Source: Halomonas sp. DQ26W (lineage in GTDB: Bacteria > Pseudomonadota > Gammaproteobacteria > Pseudomonadales > Halomonadaceae). Taken from it: a stretch of DNA of 64,000 nucleotides. The DNA lies in assembly GCF_003339685.1 (NCBI RefSeq), contig NZ_QPKI01000008.1, forward strand, positions 685 through 64,684, in the 5' to 3' direction. A program made the position numbers and the translations under genes. The notes under the pieces are model-generated. The model did not search any database. It was given only the letters and a program-made list of their open reading frames with translations, and was not told the origin of the DNA. The first letter of the stretch is position 1. Each line of letters starts with the position of its first letter. Positions 58,703-64,000 of this stretch are shown in pieces.

Positions 58703-60529
58703 TCATTCGGTGGAGCCTGTAGCGGCTTTCTCGGTGGTTGCCTGTGCATTCTGGGCACGCGAGGCTACGTGGCCTGCCAGCGCCATCAGCCGTTCGGGGC
58801 CTACGGGTTCCTCCCTGAGCAGGGGAACGAGCGCATAGCGTTTGGCGTGACGCGTGGCGACCTGCTTGATCTGATTGAGCTCATGGCGGGCACGTTGTAA
58901 CAGCAAGGGAGATCCAGGACGGCTGGCAGCGACGCTGTTATTGATGACCCAGGCCCAGGGCTCGATGTTGGCACGCCGCAGGTCATTCTGAAGGTTGGCC
59001 GCTTCGAGTACCGGTGTCGTCTCGGCCAGCGTGACCAGCAATACCTTGGTCTGCTTGGGGTCCTGAAGCTGCATCATCGGCGTGGAGAAGTGCATGCCGC
59101 TATTGCCCAGCTGGCGCGCGATCTCGCGATGGTAGGCGCCTGTGGCGTCGAGCAGCAGCAGGGTGTGACCCGTGGGCGCCGTATCCATAACTACGAACTT
59201 CTTGCTCGCCTCGCGAATGGTGCGAGAGAACGCCTGGAAAACGGCGATCTCCTCGGTGCAGGGGGAGCGCAGATCTTCCTCCAGTAAAGCCAGACCCTCC
59301 TCATCCAGCCCTGCGCCCTTGGTGGCAAGAACGTGCTGGCGATAGCGCTCGGTTTCGGCGTGGGGGTCGATCCGGCCAACCGACAGGTTAGGTAGGGCGC
59401 CATCCAGGGTTTCGGTCAGATGGGCGGCGGGATCGGAGGTTGTCAGATGAACTGGTAGGCCGCGCTGGGCCAATTCGACGGCAACGGCTGCCGCGAGGGT
59501 CGTTTTGCCCACGCCCCCCTTGCCCATCAGCATTACCAGCCCATGGCCATCTGCGGCGATCTTATCCACTAGGCGGGAAAGGGGTGCCGGTGCGACCTCG
59601 AGCAATGCCTCCTCGGGACTAAGCGACTGCTGGGCCTCGGCTGGGCTATCGGACAGCATTTTGCGCAGGGCATCGAGTCCGACCAGATTGAAGGGCTTGA
59701 GGGGCAGTTGGTCGCAGGGCAGGGCTTCCAGCACGCCAGGTATGCCGGCCAGCGCGGCGGTTTCGCGTTCATGGATGGCGGCCGCCAGCGGGTCCTGCTG
59801 TGCCTCATATTCCGGCAAAAGGCCATTGATGACCAGGTATTGCTGTGACAGGCCCAGGGTCGCGAACTCTTCCTGGGTACGAGCGACTTCACGTAGGGTC
59901 GATTGTTGCGGCCGGGCAACGAGTACCAGCCGCGTGCGCTGTGGATTGGCCAGGGCGTCGACGGCGGCCTTGTACTGGTTGCGCTGTTTTTCCAGGCCGG
60001 CCAACGGCCCGAGACAGGAGGCGTCACCCTTGCCGGCTTCCAGGAAACCGCTCCAGGCACCGGGGAGCTGCAGCAGACGAATGGTGTGCCCGGTGGGCGC
60101 CGTATCGAAGAGGACATGGTCAAAATCTCCCGTTAGAGGCGCATCGGTCAACAGGGCGGTGAATTCGTCGAAGGCGGCAATTTCGGTGGTACAGGCCCCC
60201 GAGAGCGACTCCTCGATGCCTTTCACAACGTCGTCAGGCAACACCCCGCGTACCGGTTCGACCAGGCGGTCGCGGTAGGCCTGGGCGGCAGCCTGGGGGT
60301 CAATCTCCAGCGCAGACAGGCGGGGCACGTCAGGAATCGCTGTGAACCGATTGCCGATGGTGGCTCCGAACACGTGGCCGACGTTGGAGGCGGGATCGGT
60401 ACTGACCAGAAGGACGCGCTGGCCTTCGTCGGCAAGCCGAATGGCCGCGGCGCAGGCGAGGGATGTCTTGCCCACGCCGCCCTTGCCGGTGAAGAAAAAG
60501 AAGCGAGGTGGCTGTTCCAGAAATAGCAT
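58703..60529 (-). CDS. arsA: Arsenite-stimulated ATPase ArsA
   Basis: 608 residues made of two homologous halves, each with a deviant Walker A: GKGGVGKTS (near 14-22) and GKGGVGKTT (near 335-343). Each also has the DTAPTGHT switch motif. The signature metal-binding cysteines can be placed in ESLSGACTTE and DLRSPCTEE. It powers arsenite extrusion with a membrane pump and receives As(III) from ArsD. Acr3 normally works alone, but ArsDA-Acr3 combinations are known in halophiles and others. Start 24 bases after arsD. Confidence 0.95.
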   Translation of the reverse strand: MLFLEQPPRFFFFTGKGGVGKTSLACAAAIRLADEGQRVLLVSTDPASNVGHVFGATIGNRFTAIPDVPRLSALEIDPQAAAQAYRDRLVEPVRGVLPDDVVKGIEESLSGACTTEIAAFDEFTALLTDAPLTGDFDHVLFDTAPTGHTIRLLQLPGAWSGFLEAGKGDASCLGPLAGLEKQRNQYKAAVDALANPQRTRLVLVARPQQSTLREVARTQEEFATLGLSQQYLVINGLLPEYEAQQDPLAAAIHERETAALAGIPGVLEALPCDQLPLKPFNLVGLDALRKMLSDSPAEAQQSLSPEEALLEVAPAPLSRLVDKIAADGHGLVMLMGKGGVGKTTLAAAVAVELAQRGLPVHLTTSDPAAHLTETLDGALPNLSVGRIDPHAETERYRQHVLATKGAGLDEEGLALLEEDLRSPCTEEIAVFQAFSRTIREASKKFVVMDTAPTGHTLLLLDATGAYHREIARQLGNSGMHFSTPMMQLQDPKQTKVLLVTLAETTPVLEAANLQNDLRRANIEPWAWVINNSVAASRPGSPLLLQRARHELNQIKQVATRHAKRYALVPLLREEPVGPERLMALAGHVASRAQNAQATTEKAATGSTE

Positions 60530-60553
60530 GATGGATCGATCCTCCGGGGTAAG

Positions 60554-60916
60554 CTAGCAGCGATTTCCCGCACAGCAGCCTGGGTTGGTCGCCGGCTGCT
60601 CTGAAGACTCGGTAACCCCTGCCCATCGACTCAGTTCGCCCCGATTCGGGTAGCGTCCCGCCAGGGCGATTTGACCATCGACCAGGATCAGCGGCAGTGC
60701 CTCCTGTCCCGAACGGGCGAGAAAATCTTTCACCACGACATGGCTCGCAAATGCCATGGGGTCCCTGGCCAGGTTGAAGCGTTTGATGGGTATCCCGTTA
60801 TGTTTGGCCCACTCCATGTCGGCGGAAAAAGCGACCAGGGCCTGATCGACATCCACGCCGCACACGCCGGAGCTGCAGCACAGACTGGGATCGAAAACTT
60901 GAATATTCTTCATCAC
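60554..60916 (-). CDS. arsD: Arsenical metallochaperone ArsD
   Basis: 120 residues. The essential triad Cys13-Cys14 and Cys19 in LCCSSGVCGVD matches Cys12/13/18 of the E. coli plasmid protein; vicinal pairs near the C-terminus (PGCCAGNRC) are also kept. Delivers As(III) to ArsA and is a weak repressor. The start overlaps the stop of the CC-motif gene as ATGA. Confidence 0.95.
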   Translation of the reverse strand: MMKNIQVFDPSLCCSSGVCGVDVDQALVAFSADMEWAKHNGIPIKRFNLARDPMAFASHVVVKDFLARSGQEALPLILVDGQIALAGRYPNRGELSRWAGVTESSEQPATNPGCCAGNRC

Positions 60917-61212
60917 TTTGACTCCTTGAAGCGAGTAGGCGAGGCGCCATCGACGAACAGCGATCTGAAGCCCAGGAAACCCTCGACATCGAGGATGAGT
61001 GTCTCGTCGACCAGTGTCGGCTCGACATACAACACCACTTTCCCCGTCTCGATCTTCGTATAGATCGACGGTTCATCGGGCCGGCGCGCCTCTGCAACGA
61101 CAATGTCTGCGCCACCACCGCAGCAGCCGTAGCGGGGTGATAGTCGCACCGTGGCCACATCCCCTTTCCTGTGCAGCCACTCACGAGCTCGGGCTGTGAC
61201 CTCGATGGTCAT
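60913..61212 (-). CDS. CC-motif small protein of the ars operon
   Basis: 99 residues. It has an IscA/HesB-like size and fold pattern with a single vicinal cysteine pair in RYGCCGGGADIV (near 28-39). It resembles the small family, often near ars genes, in which CC alternates with a Cys-Sec pair. A role in binding As(III) or redox chemistry is plausible but unproven. It overlaps arsD by four bases and follows acr3 by three. Confidence 0.7.
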   Translation of the reverse strand: MTIEVTARAREWLHRKGDVATVRLSPRYGCCGGGADIVVAEARRPDEPSIYTKIETGKVVLYVEPTLVDETLILDVEGFLGFRSLFVDGASPTRFKESK

Positions 61213-61215
61213 GGT

Positions 61216-62316
61216 TCAGCCTTTAGCCTCGGCGGCAGCCGGAGCGTCCGCCGTTGGGAAGTGATGCCGGGTCTTGTTGGCGATGCGTACCAAGGCGAGC
61301 ATCAGCGGCACCTCAACCAGCACCCCCACCACCGTGGCCAGAGCGGCGCCGGACTGCAGGCCGAACAAGGCGATGGCGGCGGCCACGGCCAGCTCGAAGA
61401 AGTTGCTGGCGCCGATCATCGCCCCAGGGGCCGCGACGTTGTGGGGTACCTTCCACGCCTTGGCCCAGCCGTAGGCGATGAAGAAGATCAGCACCGTCTG
61501 GATGATCAGCGGGATGGCGATCAGCACGATATGAAGCGGGTTGGCGATGATCACGTCTCCCTGGAAGGCAAACAGCAGTATCAGGGTGATGATCAGCCCG
61601 ATCGGGGTGACCGGCGCCAGGCGCTTCATGAAGACATTGTCGAACCACTCGATGCCGCGCCGCTTGATGACGGCTTGTCGGGTTAGGTAGCCGGCGCCAA
61701 GCGGGATGACGATGTAGAGCACCACCGACAGGATGACCGTGTCCCAGGGCACCTGGATGTTCGACACGCCGAGCAGGAAGACCACGATGGGCGCGAAGGC
61801 GAACAGCATGATCAGGTCGTTGACTGCCACCTGCACCAATGTATAGGCGGCGTCGCCGCGGGTCAGGTAGCTCCAGACGAAGACCATGGCGGTACAGGGC
61901 GCGGCGCCCAGCAGGATGGCCCCGGCCAGGTATTCACTAGCGCGGTCTGCGGGTATCAGCGGGGCGAATACCACCATCAGGAAGAACCAGGCGATGGCGA
62001 ACATGGTGAATGGCTTGATCAGCCAGTTCACCGAGGTGGTGATGATCAGCCCCTTGGGCTGGCGGCGCACGCCGAGGATCGAGGTGAAGTCGATCTGAAG
62101 CATCATGGGAAAGATCATTGCCCAGATCAGGATCGCCACTGGAATGGAGACCTGGGCATATTCGAAGCGGGACAGGGCCTCGGGGACCGCCGGGGCGAAT
62201 TGGCCGAGCAGGATGCCAGCGACGATGGCCAGCGCCACCCAGAGCGAAAGGAAGCGTTCAAACAGCCCCATGCCCTCGGAGACGCTGGGTGCCTGGGATT
62301 CCTGACGTATGGTCAT
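61216..62316 (-). CDS. acr3: Acr3 arsenite efflux permease
   Basis: 366 residues, ten predicted membrane helices. The essential Cys is in [15 protein letters not shown] (helix 4) and the conserved Glu in the [14 protein letters not shown] segment (helix 9). Exports As(OH)3, driven by the proton gradient, possibly aided by ArsA. The gene is 88 bases after arsC and just ahead of the CC-motif, arsD and arsA genes. Confidence 0.95.
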   Translation of the reverse strand: MTIRQESQAPSVSEGMGLFERFLSLWVALAIVAGILLGQFAPAVPEALSRFEYAQVSIPVAILIWAMIFPMMLQIDFTSILGVRRQPKGLIITTSVNWLIKPFTMFAIAWFFLMVVFAPLIPADRASEYLAGAILLGAAPCTAMVFVWSYLTRGDAAYTLVQVAVNDLIMLFAFAPIVVFLLGVSNIQVPWDTVILSVVLYIVIPLGAGYLTRQAVIKRRGIEWFDNVFMKRLAPVTPIGLIITLILLFAFQGDVIIANPLHIVLIAIPLIIQTVLIFFIAYGWAKAWKVPHNVAAPGAMIGASNFFELAVAAAIALFGLQSGAALATVVGVLVEVPLMLALVRIANKTRHHFPTADAPAAAEAKG

Positions 62317-62404
62317 GCTCTTGCCTCCTTGCCGCTAGTGTGTCGAGTAGTGATGACGGGTAGTGTCGGTTCGAAGCCGAACATGTCCAGGAGGGATTTC
62401 CGAA

Positions 62405-62899
62405 TCATGTTGATTCTCCTCCGTTCTGGGAAAATGTCTGGTGGATGGCCTGCAGGGCATCCCCAAGGGCCTCAGGAGGAAGGTCATCGAGCGGCAGGGT
62501 CAGCATGGCCTCGATCCGCTGACGTAGGGCATCGAAGCTGTGTGAAAAAGCTGCCTCGATATTTGCTTTGCTGCCCTCGACGCGGGAAGGGTCGGGCACG
62601 CCCCAGTGGGCGCGCACGGCCTTGCCGAGAAAGAGCGGGCATGCCTCGCCGGCGGCGTCATCGCAGACGGTGATCACCACATCTGGCCTCACGTCGAGAT
62701 CATCCCAGGATTTGCTAGACAGCCCCCACGTGGGAATGCCTTCCTTTTCCAGCCAAATAAGTGTCAGCGGGTTGACCTCGCCGGCCGGATGGCTGCCTGC
62801 GCTCCAGGCATGGTGCCGAGTCTCGGTTAGGTAGTTGAACACGGCCTCGGCGTAGATGGAGCGGCAGGAGTTCCCGGTACATAGAAAGAGGACGTTCAT
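62405..62899 (-). CDS. arsC: Thioredoxin-type arsenate reductase ArsC (LMW-PTP family)
   Basis: 164 residues. The catalytic loop is CTGNSCRS (Cys7, Arg13), with DDAAGEACPLF and the loop Asp in WGVPDPSRVEG. Extra cysteines near 79 and 87 serve thiol relay as in pI258-type ArsC, though the C-terminus is longer. Reduces arsenate to arsenite for export. It is the first gene after the candidate ars promoter. Confidence 0.92.
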   Translation of the reverse strand: MNVLFLCTGNSCRSIYAEAVFNYLTETRHHAWSAGSHPAGEVNPLTLIWLEKEGIPTWGLSSKSWDDLDVRPDVVITVCDDAAGEACPLFLGKAVRAHWGVPDPSRVEGSKANIEAAFSHSFDALRQRIEAMLTLPLDDLPPEALGDALQAIHQTFSQNGGEST

Positions 62900-62957
62900 G
62901 GTGTCTCCATAGAGACGAGAGAGTCGGGGTCAGGGAATGACGATGTGTTGCCATCTA

Positions 62958-62990
62958 GCATATATGGAAAAGCATATATGCTCAATGTTA
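62958..62990 (-). promoter_or_regulatory. Candidate ars promoter and ArsR operator
   Basis: Two ATATATG-type half-sites, AGCATATATG (62958-62967) and AGCATATATGCT (62971-62982), lie upstream of arsC, forming an ATATG-N6-CATAT palindrome. On the minus strand TTGAGC and TATGCT, 17 bases apart, overlap it as -35 and -10. A repressor here would block polymerase. ArsR is encoded 16 kb away. Confidence 0.6.
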
Positions 62991-63058
62991 TCCTCGGACA
63001 TGATCGTCACCACGCCCGATGGCGGCAAATCGGTTTGATATGAAGCAGGTGGTCCACT

Positions 63059-63709
63059 TCAGGGCGCATTGCGCTGATCCGGGGCGCGCTGGAAAGCCGG
63101 TGAGACCCGATTTGGGTCCTGCTCTTCGCGCTGGCGGGCGGCGGCCTCGCTCCACCATTCGAGTTGGCCCAGGGTGCGTCCGAAATAGCCTGCCCAACGG
63201 TCGGCGTCGTCGAGGAACTCACCGTCTGCATCGAGTACGTCCTGGGCATGGGGGACGTGGACCATGGCCGAGACGGGCAAACAGCCGAGCTCGGAGAGGA
63301 AGGTGCGCATCGATACGGCCGCCCGCACGCCGCCCCACTGCCCGGCGGAGTAGGTAACGATGGCGCTGGGCTTGAAGGCGAACAGCGAGCTACCGAAGTG
63401 GTTCAGCAAGTGAGACAGTGCCGGGCCCATTGAGTGGTTGTATTCGGGGCTCACCATGACATAGCCGTCTGCTTGTTCGATCTTGCCCGCCAGATCATCC
63501 AGTGGCTGCGGCACGCTGGCCTTGCCATAGGCGAAATGTGGTTTGAAGATCTGCGGTAGCTCGATGTCTAGCGGGTCGATCAGCTCCACCGTATGGCCAC
63601 CGACGCGTAGCAGTGCTACGCAGGCGCGGGCCACGCGTAGGCCAAGCCTGGCGGGCGAGGGTGGGGTACTGTCGCGAGCGGAACCCAGGAAGACCAGGAA
63701 GTGGGACAT
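63059..63709 (-). CDS. NADPH-dependent FMN reductase family protein
   Basis: 216 residues, flavodoxin-like. The FMN-binding loop is GSARDSTPPSPA near the N-terminus, and MVSPEYNHSMGPALSHLLNHFGS (split) is the typical flavin segment. ArsH also belongs to this fold and often occurs in ars operons, but the ArsH-type GSLRxRSxS loop is missing, so a general NAD(P)H:flavin or quinone reductase is preferred. It precedes arsC by 160 bases with the ars promoter between, so it is probably a separate unit. GGAG lies seven bases before the ATG. Confidence 0.82.
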   Translation of the reverse strand: MSHFLVFLGSARDSTPPSPARLGLRVARACVALLRVGGHTVELIDPLDIELPQIFKPHFAYGKASVPQPLDDLAGKIEQADGYVMVSPEYNHSMGPALSHLLNHFGSSLFAFKPSAIVTYSAGQWGGVRAAVSMRTFLSELGCLPVSAMVHVPHAQDVLDADGEFLDDADRWAGYFGRTLGQLEWWSEAAARQREEQDPNRVSPAFQRAPDQRNAP

Positions 63710-63801
63710 TCGAATCTCCTTGTATTATTCATGACATGAGCTTGCCAGCCTGTCGGGTTCGCGCCACTGTATTCACATTTTTACCCTCCAGGGAGTATGA
63801 C

Positions 63802-64000
63802 TTGTCCCTCGAACGCTTGAGTCTTGACCGTGTTGCCGTTGGCGAACTTGCCGAGGTCAGCCTTGCTGTTGCGCCCGGCGAGGTGGTTTGCCTGTCAGGC
63901 GCCAGCGGTTCGGGCAAGAGTCGCCTGCTGCGCGCCGTTGCCGATCTCGAGCCCCATGAGGGCGAGGTCTGGCTGGGAAAGCAGGCACAGTCTCAGGTTG
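63802..64000 (+). CDS. ABC transporter ATP-binding protein (5' part, cut by window end)
   Basis: Starts at a TTG with GGGAG seven bases upstream and runs to the window edge (66 codons). The translation has the N-terminal strand LSLERLSLDRVAVGELAEVS and Walker A GASGSGKS, followed by RLLRAVADLEPHEGEVWLG. This resembles FetA/YbbL-type ATPases. Divergent from the flavin reductase gene. Confidence 0.8.
   Translation, partial: MSLERLSLDRVAVGELAEVSLAVAPGEVVCLSGASGSGKSRLLRAVADLEPHEGEVWLGKQAQSQV

Noticed and set aside
63059-63709. ArsH
   Set aside because: Same fold and location, but the N-terminal FMN loop is not the ArsH type, so a general flavin reductase call is safer.
1-64000. CRISPR arrays, tRNA or rRNA genes, prophage, complete insertion sequences
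   Set aside because: No regularly spaced repeats, cloverleaf sequences, rRNA segments or transposase/integrase genes were seen on reading both strands.

Overview
The window looks like chromosome of a Halomonas-type gammaproteobacterium (Halomonadaceae). This rests on the high G+C coding style, the gammaproteobacterial 4.5S RNA form, the dnaX-ybaB-recR and rnd-ycgL-ycgN gene orders, and salt- and alkali-associated gene content. The assignment is inferred from gene content, not from an rRNA gene. No rRNA or tRNA gene, CRISPR array, phage or transposase gene was seen.

Layout. 1-2.7 kb: CopD-like membrane protein, yqjK/yqjE/yqjD-like stress genes and outer-membrane phospholipase A, all on the minus strand. 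2.8-7.1 kb: a large MscK/KefA-type channel and TlyA. 7.1-10.4 kb: an unusual pair, an ATP-grasp ligase followed by a 683-residue protein in which I see a papain-like Cys/His/Asn arrangement. 10.5-11.7 kb: 4.5S RNA (ffs), a small unknown gene and a repeat-rich spacer. 11.7-25.1 kb: a catabolic block with a polar amino acid ABC transporter, thiolase, M20 deacylase, two-subunit CoA-transferase, class III aminotransferase, LysR regulator, acetylpolyamine-deacetylase-like enzyme, Fe-alcohol dehydrogenase and PuuB-like oxidase. These fit degradation of an N-acylated beta-amino acid; N6-acetyl-beta-lysine is a good candidate. 25.4-30.4 kb: dnaX, ybaB, recR, rnd, ycgL, ycgN. 30.4-46.6 kb: oligopeptidase B, a membrane protein, a VWA protein, class II amidotransferase, fadD, hrpA, a KAS III enzyme, mlaA, an hsbR/hsbA-like pair and transaldolase.

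47-63.7 kb is an arsenic region. An ArsR gene faces an Arx-type anaerobic arsenite oxidase operon in the order arxB'-arxA-arxB-arxC-arxD-FKBP. After an unknown gene and an acetyl-CoA acetyltransferase come an MFS transporter, a tandem universal stress protein, and arsA, arsD, a CC-motif protein, acr3, arsC and a flavin reductase. Together they give arsenite oxidation at the periplasmic face (ArxA has a Tat leader), arsenate reduction by ArsC, arsenite efflux by Acr3 and metallochaperone support by ArsD/ArsA. The window ends inside an ABC transporter ATPase gene.

Two kinds of non-autonomous repeat occur at gene ends. One is a 166-bp palindromic MITE-like element that supplies both stop codons of a convergent gene pair. 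The other is a dispersed element present twice, in opposite orientation, sharing 34 identical bases.
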